Source of the DNA: Larimichthys crocea | Lineage: Eukaryota; Chordata; Actinopteri; Sciaenidae | Direction: 5' to 3' | Length of the DNA stretch: 64,000 nucleotides | NCBI RefSeq assembly: GCF_000972845.2 | Contig: NC_040019.1 | Location: 13,209,409 to 13,273,408, forward strand | Part shown: positions 44,666-57,500 of the stretch, one piece after another | How positions within the stretch are numbered: the first letter of the stretch is position 1 | How the letters are laid out: the number at the start of each line of letters is the position of its first letter | Position numbers and translations under genes: made by a program | The notes under the pieces: model-generated | What the model saw: only the letters and a program-made list of their open reading frames with translations | Told to the model about the DNA's origin: nothing | Databases searched by the model: none

Positions 44666-46559
44666 GCTCCCCCCATTTGATGTTTGGTAGATGTAAGACA
44701 TGTGTAAGACAGCTTCAAGCAGCACTGATCTTAGTACAAGTTACTACTACTTTGAGAATCGTCTTGAAAACCCTCAACAATAACTGGATATTTTAAGAAA
44801 TCATCTTCATATAACTTCTGTCTACAGAAATGTTGATTCTGGGTTGGGTCATTTTGCCTTGGGTGGCCAAAAAACAAGTCACATCATCAAGTCTGGATTG
44901 GGACTTAATCAACCCAGTTCAAAGGACAATGACTCCCCAAGTTTGGACTCTCAGGTTAACGAAACTCTAAAGCAAGAGCAGGATGGCGAGGCATGCATTG
45001 ACTCTGTGATTCATAAGGACAATGACTCCAGAAGTTTGGACTGTCATGAAACTCTGAAGCAAGAGCAGGACACCTCAACATCCACTGACCCTGTGATTAG
45101 GAATAATGACAGCATCTCCCCAAGTCTGGACTCTCTGGTTAACGAAACTCTAAAGCAAGAGCAGGACGGCCAGGCATGCATTGACTCTGCGGTGGCTGGA
45201 GATTTGAAGAAATCACCTTCAGATAACTTTCTTCTATCTAAAGAAAGGCCGATATCAAATCTGGGTCTATCCGTTTTGCCTTTGGAGATCAAAAGACGTC
45301 ACGGCATCATGTCTAGATGGGAACTTAATCAACCCAGTTCAAAGGACAATGACTCCCCAAGTTTGGACTCTCTGGTTAATAAAACTCTGAAGCAAGAGCA
45401 GGACGGCCACGCATGCATTGACTCTGTGATTCATAAGGACAATGACTCCAGAAGTTTGGACTGCCTGGTTAATAAAACTCTGAAGCAAGAGCAGGACACC
45501 TCAACATCCACTGACCCTGTGATTAGGAGTAATGACAGCATCTCCCCAAGTCTGGACTCTCTGGTTAACGAAACTCTGAAGCAAGAGCAGGACGGCCAGG
45601 CATGCACTCTGCGGTGCTGGATATTTGAAGAAATCACTTCATATACTCCTTCATTCTACAGAAATGCCAATATTAAATCAGGGTCTATCTGTTTTGCCTT
45701 GGGGGCCAAAAAAAACAAGTCACCTCATCAAGTCTGGATTGGGACTTAATCAACCCAGTTCAAAGGACAATGACTCCCCAAGTTTGAACTCTCTGGTTAA
45801 AGAAACTCTGAAGCAAGAGCAGGAAGGCGAGGCATGCATTGACTCTGTGATTCATAAGGACAATGACTCCAGAAGTTTGGACTGCCTGGTTAATAAAACT
45901 CTGAAGCAAGAGCAGGACACCTCAACCTCCACTGACCCTGTGATTAGGAGTAATGACAGCATCTCCCCAAGTCTGGACTCTCTGGTTAACGAAACTCTGA
46001 AGCAAGAGCAGGACGGCCAGGCATGCATTGACTCTGCGGTGGCTGGATATTTGAAGAAATCACCTTCAGATAACTTTCTTCTATCTAAAGAAAGGCCGGT
46101 ATCAAATCTGGGTCTCTCCTGTTTTGCCTTTGGAGATCAAAAGACGTCACGGCATCATGTCTAGATGGGAACTTAATCAACCCAGTTCAAAGGACAATGA
46201 CTCCCCAAGTTTGGACTCTCTGGTTAATAAAACTCTGAAGCAAGAGCAGGACGGCCAGGCATGCATTGACTCTGTGGTTCATAAGGACATGACTCACAAG
46301 TCTGGACTGCCTGGTTTTAGAACTCAGACCAGAGCAGGACACCTCAACATCCCTGACCCTGTGTTAGGGTAATGACAGCATTCCCAGTCTAGACTCTCTG
46401 GTTAACGAAACTCAAAACAAGAGCGGACGGCCAGGCATTTGGATCTGTGGTTCATAAGGACAATGACTCACAATTTGGACTGCCTGGTTAATGAAACTCG
46501 AACAAAGAGCAGGACGCCTCTGCACTCATTGGCTCTGTAGTTCCCAGGAGTCCATTTGG

Positions 46560-46900
46560 CCAGCATGAGGCCTGAAGTAAGTCTTCTCTCTGCTTACGTA
46601 TGTGTTGTAGTGGCCTGATGTCTCTGGTCCAAGAACTGAAGACCTGGGAACACATAACCGTTGACCCAGAGGCGCCTCAATCTCCAGGCACAATGGTCCC
46701 TACAGCGGATTGTGATATTTTTCGCCGCACCAAAGCAGATTGCAAATTGCTTTTACAGCATCAAAGCATGGTTGCAAATTACTTTTACTGGACCAGAGCA
46801 GAATTGTAAGGCACCTTTACCGACCAGAGCAAGAATTGTAAGGCACCTTTACCGAACCCAAAGCAGGAATTTTCACAGTTTGGACTGCCTGTAATAAAAA
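46560..46900. other. Non-array insert within the 93/96-bp array
   Basis: Contains its own short repeats (GCAAATTGCTTTTACAGCA / GCAAATTACTTTTACTGGA, and AATTGTAAGGCACCTTTACC twice). Flanked on both sides by array units. Confidence 0.6.
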
Positions 46901-48344
46901 TCTGAAGCAACAGCAAGATGCCTCACATCCACTGACCCTGTGATTAGGAGTAATGGCCATCATCTCCCCAAGTTTGGACTCTCTGGTTAATGAAACTCTA
47001 AAGCAAGAGCAGGACGGCCAGGCATGCATTGACTCTGTGGTTCATAAGGACAATGAACCCACAAGTTTGGACTGCCTGGTTAATGAAACTCTGAACCAAG
47101 AGCAGGATGGCCAGGCATGCACTGACTCTGTGGTTCATAAGGACAATGACTCCCCAAGTTTGGACTCTCTGGTTAATGAAACTCTGAACCAAGAGCAGGA
47201 CACCCCAACATCCACTGACCCTGTGATTAGGAGTAATGACATCATCTCCCCAAGTTTGGTCTCTCTGGTTGACGAAACTCTAAAGCAAGAGCAGGACAGC
47301 CAGGCCATGCATTGACTCGTGATTCATAAGGACAATGACTCCACAAGTTTTGCTGCCTGGTTATGAAACTCTGACCAAGACAGGACACCCCAAATCCACT
47401 GACTGTGATTAGGAGTAATGACAGCATCTCCCAAGTTTGGACTCTCTGGTTATGAAACTCTAAGCAAGAGCTGGACGCGGCCATGCATGCATTGACTCTG
47501 TGGTTCATAAGGACAATAACCCCACAAGTTTGGGCTGCCTGGTTAATGAAACTCTGAACCAAGAGCAGGACACCCCAACTCCCTGACCCTGTGATTAGGA
47601 GTCCTGCACAGCTCTCCCCAAGTTTGGACTCTCTGGTTATGAAACTCTAAAGCAAGAGCAGGACGGCCAGGCCATGCATTGACTCTGTGGTTCATAAGGA
47701 CATAACCCACACAGTTTGGACTCTTCTGGTTAATGAACTCTGAACCAAGAAGCAGGACACCCAACTCCACTGACCCTGTGTTAGGGGGTAATGACATCAT
47801 CTCCCCAAGTTTGACTCTCTGGTTAACGAAACTCTGAACCAAGAGCAGGACGGCCAGGCATGCATTGACTCTGCGGTGGCTGGATATTTGAAGAAATCAC
47901 CTTCAGATAACTTTCTTCTATCTAAAGAAAGGCCGATATCAAATCTGGGTCTATCCGTTTTGCCTTGGAGATCAAAAGACGTCCCGGCATATGTCTGACG
48001 ATGGGAAACTTTACATCCAACCCAGTGTCAAAGGACACATGACTCCCCAAGTTTGGGACTCTCTGGTTATAAAACTCTGGAGCAAGAGCAGGCGGCCAGG
48101 CATGCTTGACTCTGTGGGTTCAATAAGGACATGATCCACAAGTCTGGACTGCCTGGTTAATGAACTCAGAACCAAGAGCAGGACCCCCAACATCCACTAA
48201 CCTTGTGATTAGGAGTAATGGCACATCTCCCCAGTTTGGACTGCCTCGTTGACGAAACTCTAAAGCAATGAGAGGACAGCCAGGCATGCGTGATCTGTGG
48301 TTCATAGACATTGAAACCCACAGTTTGGACATGCCTGGCCAGTG

Positions 48345-48545
48345 GACTTTGATTCCTAATATATGTTTTGTTTGTTCTCTCCTGGTTCTAAAAGATCATT
48401 ATGAGTTTTTCACTGGTGCTATGTAAAAACTATTTGGTTTGTTCCCTAGGGTTCTAATGTCATTTCAAATGAGTTTTTACGCTGTGCTATGTAAAATTAT
48501 TTCCATGTATGTATTAATTATTTCTGTTTGTTACTGATCATCTCC
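48345..48545. other. Second non-array insert, about 100-bp direct repeat
   Basis: GTTTGTTCTCTCCTGGTTCT... and GTTTGTTCCCTAGGGTTCT... start two related segments that share GAGTTTTT and GTGCTATGTAAAA. Array units resume after it. Confidence 0.55.
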
Positions 48546-50384
48546 CATGGCATCATCCTCCCACGTTTGGACTCTCTGGGTAACAAAAACTCTGAACCAA
48601 GTAGCAGGACGGCAAGCATGCTGGATTCTGTGGTCATAGAACATTGAACTCACAAGTTGGACTGCCTGGTTAATGGAAACTCTGTCAAACCAAGAGCAGG
48701 ACAACCCCAAACATCCACTGACCTGCGATTAGGAGTAATGAATCATCCCCCAAGTTTTGGACGCTCTGGTTATGAACACTCTAACAAGAGCAGGACGGCC
48801 AGGCATCCATTGACTCTGTGGTTCATAAAGGACAATACTCCACAATGGTTGGACCTCTGTTAATGAACCTCTGAACCAAGAGCAGGACACCAACATCCAC
48901 TGACCCTGTGATTAGGAGTAATGACCAGCAATTCCCCCTTTGGACTTCTGTTAATGAAACTCTAAGGCAAGAGCAGGATACCTCACACTCCACTGACCTG
49001 TGATTAGGAGTAATGACAGCATCTCCCCAAGTTTGGACTCTCTGGTTAATGAAACTCTAAAGCAAGAGCAGGACGGCCAGGCACGCATGACTCTGCTGGT
49101 TCATAGGACAATAACTCCACAAGTTGGTGGACTCTTGGTTAATGAAACTCTTAAACCAAGAGTCAGAACCACACCTCCACTGACCCTGTGATTAGGAGTA
49201 ATGACAGCATCTCCCCAAGTTTGGACTCTCTGGTTAATGAAACTCTAAAGCAAGAGCAGGATACCTCAACATCCACTGACCCTGTGATTAGGAGTAATGG
49301 CATCATCTCCCCAAGTTTGGACTCTCTGGTTAATGAAACTCTAAAGCAAGAGATGACGGCCAGGCTCACATGCAGTCTGTGGTTCATAAGGCCTATAACT
49401 CCACAAGTTTGGACTCTCTGCTTAAAGAAACTCTGAACCAAGAGCAGGACACCCAAACAACCACTGACCTGTGATTAGGAGTAATGACAGCAATCTCCCC
49501 AGTTTGGACTCTCTTGTATGAAAACTCAAACAAGAGCAAGGATACCTCAACACCACTGGACCCTGTGATTCGGAGTAATGACAGCATCTCCCCCGTTTGG
49601 ATCTCTTGGTTATGAAACTCTAAACAGCAAGAGCCAGGACGGCAGGCACGCATTGACATCTGTGGTTCATAAGGAATAACTCCACAAAGTTTGGACTCTC
49701 TGGTTACTGAAACTCTGAACCACGAGCAGACCACCCCAAACATCCAGACCCTGTGATTGAGGAGTACTGACAGCATCCCCCAAGTTTTGGACTCTCTGGT
49801 AATGGAAACTCTAACAAGCAGCAGGATAACTCAACATCACGACCCGGTGAGTAGGAGTATAGGGCATCATCTCCCAAGTGTTGACTCTCTGGTTAATGAA
49901 ACGCTTAAAAAAAAGTACGAAGATAAAAACAAGAAAAAAAAAGAAGAAGAAGGACGGCCAGGCACGCTTGAGTCTGTGGTTACATAAGGCACCTATAACT
50001 CCCCACAGTTTGGACCTCTCTGCTTAAAACTCTGAACCAGCAGGACACCCCAACATCCACGACCCGTGATTAGGAGTAATGACGCATCCCCACAGTTTGG
50101 ACTCTTTGGTAAGGAAACTCTAAAGCAAGCGCGGATACCGCACATCCACTGACCCTGTTGATTAGATATAATGGCCCTTTTTTCCCCATCTCCATAATTT
50201 TGGACTCTCTGTTTAACAAAACTCTAAAGCAAGAGCAGGACACCCCAACGTCCTTTATCCCTGCGATTAGGAGCAATGACAACATCTCCCCAAGTTTGGA
50301 CTCTCTGGGTAACGAAACTCTAAAGCAAGAGCAGGACGACCAGGCAAGAAGAAGAAGAAGAAAGGTTTATGTCATGTGACCATA

Positions 50385-50800
50385 AGGTGATTTTTTTTTT
50401 GTGGGTTTTCTCCAGGTGCTCTGGTTTCCCCCACAAATTAAATAAGATCTAAACAAAAAAAACAAAAAAAACAGTTCCACCAATATAAATTAGTTAAATG
50501 TCCTTGGGGGTTTCCTCCAGGTGCTCTGTTTTCCCCCACAAATTACATAAGATCTAAAAAAAACAAAAAAAAAAACAGTTCCACCGCTCATACATTAGTC
50601 AAATGCCTGTGGGTTTCCTCCAGGTGCTCTGGTTTCCCCCACAAATACATAGATCTAACAACAAAAAAACAAACAAACAAACAAACATACAAAAACCGTT
50701 CCACGATCATAAAATTAGTTAAATGTTCTTTTGGGTTTCTCTCCAGGTGCTCTGGTTTCCCCCACATACTTACATTTGACTAAACAAAAAAAAACAACAA
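50385..50800. repeat. About 105-bp tandem repeat (four units)
   Basis: Each unit has CTCCAGGTGCTCTGGTTTCC then CCCACA, an A-rich stretch and CAGTTCCAC. The word set resembles part of a common fish interspersed repeat. The array runs into an assembly gap. Confidence 0.88.
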
Positions 50801-50865
50801 CAAACAAAACAAAAAATAAAAACAAACCAAAAAGTATGCCTGTATTTCTTTAACTTTATTGGTTA

Positions 50866-50965
50866 NNNNNNNNNNNNNNNNNNNNNNNNNNNNNNNNNNN
50901 NNNNNNNNNNNNNNNNNNNNNNNNNNNNNNNNNNNNNNNNNNNNNNNNNNNNNNNNNNNNNNNNN
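50866..50965. other. Assembly gap (100 N)
   Basis: One hundred ambiguous bases, most likely a placeholder of unknown true length. Lies downstream (3') of the last visible heparanase exons. Confidence 1.
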
Positions 50966-51400
50966 CCCGGCTTCTTACTCTCTAGGTTCCATATGAAATC
51001 AATTTGCACTCGCGCTTCCCAGTTTCTGTAACATACCCACCACAGAAACACGCGACCCTTGGGACCGCTCCCCTCTCGTTTACGTGCGTTCTTGTGATGC
51101 TTCATGTTGTGAAAAGCAAATAACACAGCGGCCGTTGACGCAGGCGCACCCTTTGTTTCTGCTGGCACCAGGCAGGTACATCCTCACTCGTCTACTCCGA
51201 TTCAAACTGTGGAAAAAAGCTTCACGCGCTCAAAACCTTGCCAATCCAACGAGTCTCTTATAGAGAACAGACAACCAAAAAATCCTTGTGAAAGAACGAA
51301 GATAAACATGAAGAAAGCTACGAGTTTCAAGAAATCATGTCGTGTTGTCATTAAAGCACAGCTCATTTACATATATGAATATCATAATATCAATGATCAG
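50966..51400. other. Sequence after the gap, nothing assigned
   Basis: A minus-strand open segment (from about 51168 to the gap) has no recognised motif. The remaining heparanase C-terminal exons would be expected hereabouts or in the gap but could not be found. Confidence 0.45.
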
Positions 51401-51403
51401 TTT

Positions 51404-51568
51404 TAAGGAAGTGGATTCAGGTTGTCGTCAACCAGGTATAACTTCCCCGAATCTCTAATTAAAAACCTGTCGCTGCCTTCACAAGGCACACTTTTTTGTT
51501 TTTTTTTTCCGCAGACCAAGTTCTGGATTCTGAGGCAGGCCGATTTATCCAGCCTGACCGTACACAAC
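51404..51568 (-). pseudogene. hpse: hpse later exons, damaged remnants
   Basis: Two pieces of the expected heparanase C-terminal region are recognisable on the minus strand. Near 51560-51510, RLDK followed by a shifted GL/leucine-rich stretch resembles the start of the WLDKLGL segment, one or more bases out of frame. At 51454-51407, KLYLVDDNLNPLP matches the conserved YHLVDxNxxPLP segment. Between them is an A/T homopolymer-rich stretch, and no clean splice sites are seen. Damage is most simply sequencing error next to a gap and noisy minisatellites; true decay is possible. Confidence 0.5.
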
Positions 51569-51569
51569 A

Positions 51570-52600
51570 GCACAAACAGTTCAACACTCTGTAAAATATT
51601 CAACACTCTGAAACTATTGACAACACTAAAAAATTCAACACTTGAAATATTACAACGCTGAAAATATTCAAACACACTGAAAATTCAACACTGAAATAAA
51701 CAACGCTTGTGGTGAAAATATACAACACTGACCCTTGCAAATATTCAACACAGACATATTCAACCTGCATGAACATATACAACACAGAAATATATACAAC
51801 GCTGAAAATATACACGCTGAACTTAACAACACTGACACTATTCACCACTGAAATATTCAACATGAAATATTTACAACACTGAAATTTTCAACCACTGGAA
51901 AATCATACAACGCTGAAATATTCAACCACTAAATATACACCGCTTGTGAAATTTACACCGCTGAAATGTGAAAATTCAACACTGCAATATTACAACCCCG
52001 AACCTTCAACCCTGACCTATCTACAACACAGAAAATATACACCGACACTGACAATATTCAACACTGAAATATTCCACACTGGAAATATTAAACCTTGAAC
52101 TGAAAATATTCACCGCTGAAATTATTACAACGCTGAAAAATATTTCTTCACACACTGAACTGAAATATACAACACAGCAATATACAACGCTGTCGAAATA
52201 TACAACACAGGACATCTATACAACGATGAAACTACACAACACAGAAATATACAACACAGACCATAGAAATTTATTACAACATTGAAATATACCAACACTT
52301 AAATATACAAAACACTGAAATATTCAAACACTGAAATATTCCACACTTGAACTATTCAACACTGAAATATATTTCAACACTGAAATCTACAACACTGAAA
52401 TATACAACCACTGAAATATCAACACTGAAATTTCAACACTGAAAATATTCAACATGAACTATACAAACACTGAACCTATTCAAACACTGAAATATTCAAC
52501 ACTGAAATACTTCAACACTGACACTATACACACACACCTGAAATATTCAACACTTGAAATATTCAACACTGACAATCACACAACACTGACATATTAACAT
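51570..52600. repeat. About 16-bp minisatellite (CAACACTGAAATATT)
   Basis: Roughly 65 units of CAACACTGAAATATT with frequent one-base changes and indels. Within the region where hpse exons 8 and 9 are separated. Confidence 0.93.
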
Positions 52601-53600
52601 GTAAAGTTAGAACATGCTTAAACCAGGTTCGTAACATTTAAAACACACGTTAGTAAATTTAAACCCGCTTACGTTAATATTTAACCAGGTATAACATTTA
52701 AAACGCACCGTTAGAACATCTTACAACAGGTTCGTACACATTTACAAACACGTTAGTAAACATTAAACCCGTTAGTCACTTTTTACACACGTTAGTAAAC
52801 ATTTAAACATGTAGCTCACATTTATTAAACACGTTAGTACATTTAAACAGAGTTACGACAGTACATTTTCAACACGTTAGTAAAATTTTAAGATAATAAA
52901 CACAGTTTCAGTGGACACATTTTTTAACAGAGTTCAGTACGATTTAAACAAGTAGTAACATTTATAAACACGTTAGTAACATTTAAACAGAGTTAGTAAC
53001 ATTTCTAACACGTTCACAAGTATAACACATTTAAACAGGTTAGCTAACATTAAAACGGTTCGTAAAACATTTTTAAACCGTTAGTAACACTTTAAACACG
53101 TTAGTAAACATGTAACACACGTTCGTTAACATTTAAACCCGTTAGGTAACATTTGAACAGGTTAGTAACATTTTAACACGTTAGTAACTTTAAAACAGCG
53201 TTCGTAACATTTGAACCCGTTAGTAACCCTTTAAACAACTGTTTGTAACATTTTAAACAGGTTAGTTAACATTTAAACAGGTTAAGTAAAATTTTAAACG
53301 GTTAGTAACATTTGAACACAGTTGTTAGTAACATTTAAAATGTTAGTAACATTAACACGTTCAGAGTCACATTTAAACAGTTCGTAACATTTTACAACAG
53401 GTTAGCTAACATTTAACACGTTATGTAACATTTTTTAAACAGGTTCGACAACATTTTTAAAACACGTTGTAACATTAAAACAGGTTAGTAACATTTAAAC
53501 CCGTTAGTAACATTTTAAAACATGTTAGTAAACATTTTAAAACATAGTTAGTCACATTTTTAAACACGTTTTAGTAACATTTAAACAGGTAAGAGTACGT
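52600..53600. repeat. About 19-bp minisatellite (GTTAGTAACATTTAAACA)
   Basis: Around 50 units of GTTAGTAACATTTAAACA(C/G), indel-rich. Adjacent to the previous array without spacer. Confidence 0.93.
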
Positions 53601-53839
53601 GCATTAGACCCAGTTGTATGATGTATGAGAAGACTTTAAAGCACACGTGAAGCTCGCTGAGAGCAGCAGAAACACTGTCATGAGACCGGGCTGCTGGGTA
53701 ATCAGTGAACATAATTAGGTCCATACAGGACTCCTGCCAAACTCGGACCTCCTGACAGTCCGTGTGCTCTTCATCATGTTAATGTGATGTTCTGTCCTAA
53801 ATTCTTTCTTTCAGTTTGTCTCCACTCGTATAAACTCAC

Positions 53840-53946
53840 ATGAATCCTGCTGCGAACGTGTCCGACAGCCCCACAGCTCCTCCTCCATACGCCGAGCTCG
53901 TCTCTCCCAGCCACACCGGCTTCCCAGGAGACACCAGCTTTACTTC
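53840..53946 (-). CDS. hpse: hpse exon 8 with catalytic nucleophile
   Basis: 107 nt after TGGTTCAG, ending GGATTCAT|GTGAGT. Encodes [18 protein letters not shown] then [17 protein letters not shown]. The Glu in GETSS is the family nucleophile. Confidence 0.93.
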
Positions 53947-54288
53947 CTGAACCAGGAGAGGACAGGTCCATGTCAACACATCAACACGTCAACCACATCA
54001 AATCAGATTGTATTTGTACAGCCCAAAGTCACAAAGTACATTTTCCTCTGAGTGGAACCTGTGACAGAGACAGAGAGACACAGATGCTCAGCAGCAGCAA
54101 ATCATCAACTAACTCTAAACTGTGATGGAGATATGGCAGCAATAATGACAGTAGTAATATGTGTAGTGGACGTCATCAGGACCACAGCAGCAGCCACGAT
54201 CCACGAGAACCTGCTGGACGACAGAGACAGAAACTCCAGGGAAGAAGTTTAGTTAGTGACATGCATTAATGAGACATGAAGGTTTACA

Positions 54289-54366
<78 letters not shown>

Positions 54367-54395
54367 GACAGACAGAGACAGAGAGGCACAGAGAG

Positions 54396-54434
<39 letters not shown>

Positions 54435-54438
54435 AGAG

Positions 54439-54479
<41 letters not shown>

Positions 54480-54534
54480 GAGAGAGAGACAGAGAGACAG
54501 AGAGAGACAGACAGAGACAGAGAGGCACAGAGAG

Positions 54535-54594
<60 letters not shown>

Positions 54595-57500
54595 AGAGAG
54601 AGAGAGAGAGAGAGACAAGAGAGAGAGACAGAGAGAGACAAGAGAGAGAGAGAGAGAGAGAGTTTTCAGTAAAGGGAGATGTGACTGCATCTTTAACTAA
54701 TACTGTGCCTGACTAGGCATAACCCAGAAAGAGACAGAGACACAGAGAGAGAGACAGTCCCCCAGCAGTCTATCCTATCCGATATCTAACTATAAGCTCT
54801 ATCAAAGAGGAAATCCAAAGTGGGATGGATGCCGTCTCTCCTAATCAGACCAGATTTTCCCCAGAAAGGTGTCCAATTATCTATGAAGCCCAGATCGTTT
54901 GCTGGACACCACCTCGACAGCCAGCGGTGAAATGACGACACGGGCTACACGTCATCAACACATGTCAACACGTCATCAACACATGTCAACACGTCATCAA
55001 CACGTCATCAACACATGTCAACACATGTCAACACGTCATCAACACGTCATCAACACATGTCAACACGTCATCAACACGTCATCAACACATGTCAACACGT
55101 CATCAACACATGTCAACACGTCATCAACACATCTCAACACATGTCAACACGTCATCAACACGTCATCAACACATGTCAACATGTCATCAACACGTCATCA
55201 ACACGTCATTAACACATGTCAACACGTCATCAACACATGTCAACATGTCATCAACACGTCATCAACACATGTCAACACGTCATCAACACAGAGCTGTCGT
55301 CATGGCTACCTCAAGGACTTTGTCGATCTTCACAGCCAGAGTGTTGAGAATGTCGGGATCGAGAAAATCATCCAAGGACGTGTCTCTGCCGTTCACGTAA
55401 TAACTGGGAAACAGGAAACATGTTCGTAACATTTGAACACTGAGACGTCAAACATCAAATATAAAGCAGAGAGTGTCTGTGACATGCTGAGCAACAAGCT
55501 GCAACAATGAGTCACTGACACGAAACTACAGGGGGAAGGAGGAAAAGGTGGAGGTGGAGGTAAAGGTGGAGGTGGAGGTAAAGGTGGAGGTGAAGGTGGA
55601 GGTGGAGGAAAAGGTGGAGGTGGAGGTAAAGGTGGAGGTAAAGGTAAAGGTGGAGGTAAAGGTGGAGGTGAAGGTGGAGGAAAAGGTGGAGGTAAAGGTA
55701 AAGGTGGAGGTGAAGGTGGAGGTAAATGTGGAGGTGGAGGTGGAGGTAAAGGTGGAGGTGAAGGTGAAGGTGGAGGTGGAGGTAAAGGTGGAGGTGGAGG
55801 TAAAGGTAGAGGTAAAGGTGGAGGTAAAGGTAAAGGTAGACATGGACGTAAAGGTGGAGGTAAAGGTGGAGGTAAAGGTAGACATGGAGGTAAAGATGGA
55901 GGTAAAGGTAGAGGTAAAAGTGGAGGTAAAGGTAGACATGGAGGTAAAGGTGGAGGTAAAGGTGGAGGTAAAAGTGGAGGTAAAGGTAGACATGGAGGTA
56001 AAGGTGGAGGTGGAGGTAAAGGTAGACATGGAGGTAAAGGTGGAGGTAAAGGTGGAGGTAGACATGGAGGTAAAGGTGGAGGTGGAGGTAAAGGTAAAGG
56101 TGGAGGTAAAGGTGGAGGTAAAGGTGGAGGTAGAGGTAAAGGTAAAGGTAAAGGTGGAGGTAAAGGTGAAGGTGGAGGTAAAGGTGGAGGTGGAGGTAAA
56201 GGTGATGGCGGAGGTAAAGGTGATGGCGGAGGTAAAGGTGGAGGTGGAGGTAAAGGTGGAGGTAAAGGTGAAGGTGGAGGTGAAGGTGGAGGTGTAGGTA
56301 AAGGTTGAGGTGGACTCACTGGTGCCAGGTGCAGGCGTCCACGGCCTCAGCTCCGGTCTGCAGGAAGCTTCAACAAATAACATTTACAGTATGAGAATAG
56401 CTCAGTTTGGGTCGCTCAAACACAAAAAAGGTCTCAAATCGACCGGCTCGGTCAGGAATGTTGTGCTGTGACTTTTCTCAGAGTTTCACCAAACGGTTTC
56501 CCCAAAAATCACCAAAAACCACGGCAAAGTTTACAATGGGTGTGTATTGGTAGAATGTTCCAGAGTGGAGAGGGAGAGAAACATTTGTCAAAAAATACAT
56601 TTGCAAACAGCTCTCGTGGCCACAAATGTCACTCTACAGAAATAATTTCTACATAGAAACGTAGGAAAATTCGTGGGCTACGCAGCGATATCACTGCTGA
56701 AGCTGTCAGACTTATAGTTTTGGCGGGAGACGCACTGATGCTCCAGGATCACCCACCGACAGCCCCATCTACTCCCATGTAAACTGGAGAGGAGAAATTT
56801 CCCAAAGGAGCACGGGGCACCTGTTCTTTCTCTCTCTCCCCAGGTCACATTTTTTAACTTCACACACTGAAATTCAGCATTCACATGGTCGACAAGATGA
56901 GGATGCTCACGGTCATTTGGGCTTTTTGATACCACCTACCGTTTGGCATTAGTGTCCACTAGTTGGAGGGGCTTCATTTAGAGATGTGATATTTAGATCC
57001 TGAGGTCAGTAATGATGTGGGCGGGGCCACAGTCAGACTCTACATTCACAGTTGAACATGGACTGAAGAGTGGCGTGCGACCTCTCACCCCTCCAGTATG
57101 TCTGCCCGGTGATCTCGTGGCTGACCGACGTCCGGCCCGTACAATCCGGCGTCGTGGTAAAATTTGGATTCTGTCATCATCTCTCTGAGACGGGTGAAAT
57201 CGTGTCCGAGCTGAGCTCCGTCCACGCGGATTCCCGCCTTTTTCTCGTAGCTGTTCGGCTCTGAAGACAAACACACGATATACACGTCCAATAAAACTCA
57301 CTTCCTGTAACTGGAAAAGGAAACCACCGCTGACACAACTAAACGGTTTCAGATCAAATAACATGAAATGAGTTCCTGAAGTTTCCCATCACAAACCTCA
57401 CAGAGACCGCAGAGTTTCAATATTACACAAGCAGCACGGCAATAACGAACACAAAGGAGAAGACAGTGTGTGTGAGGTCAGTATGACTGACGATGTGGAG

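Larger units (their letters stand above)
44800..50380 (+). repeat. 93/96-bp tandem array with a long open frame and higher-order units
   Basis: Two alternating unit types share CTGGTTAACGAAACTCTAAA and GCAAGAGCAGGA. Type A (93 bp) translates around QDGQACIDSVIHKDND, type B (96 bp) around QDTSTSTDPVIRSNDSIS; both end SLDSLVNETLKQE. A roughly 150-bp spacer (KKSPSDNFLLSKERP then a NQPSSKDNDSPS stretch) recurs at about 44800, 45205, 45625, 46050 and 47885, giving a higher-order period of about 420 bp. The plus frame stays open for 301 codons from 44844 and again to 46164. Beyond about 46.3 kb single-base indels are dense. No initiating ATG in frame, no splice context and no family match are visible. 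Either a decayed or unannotated repeat-protein exon or a satellite whose unit happens to be divisible by three. Confidence 0.9.

Noticed and set aside
53842..53949. Plus-strand small open frame containing [16 protein letters not shown]
   Set aside because: It looked like a proline-rich protein tail, but it is antisense to the heparanase exon carrying [10 protein letters not shown], whose phase and splice sites fit the gene.
54249..54716. Arg/Glu-repeat and Ser/Leu-repeat open frames
   Set aside because: Translation of a GA microsatellite.
54899..55429. A 176-codon open frame rich in [10 protein letters not shown]
   Set aside because: Minisatellite translation running antisense into hpse exon 7.
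55393..56383. Proline-rich, Thr/Ser/Phe-rich and Val/Glu/Lys-rich open frames of 249-308 codons
   Set aside because: All three come from the GGTGGAGGTAAA array in an hpse intron; open on both strands by composition.
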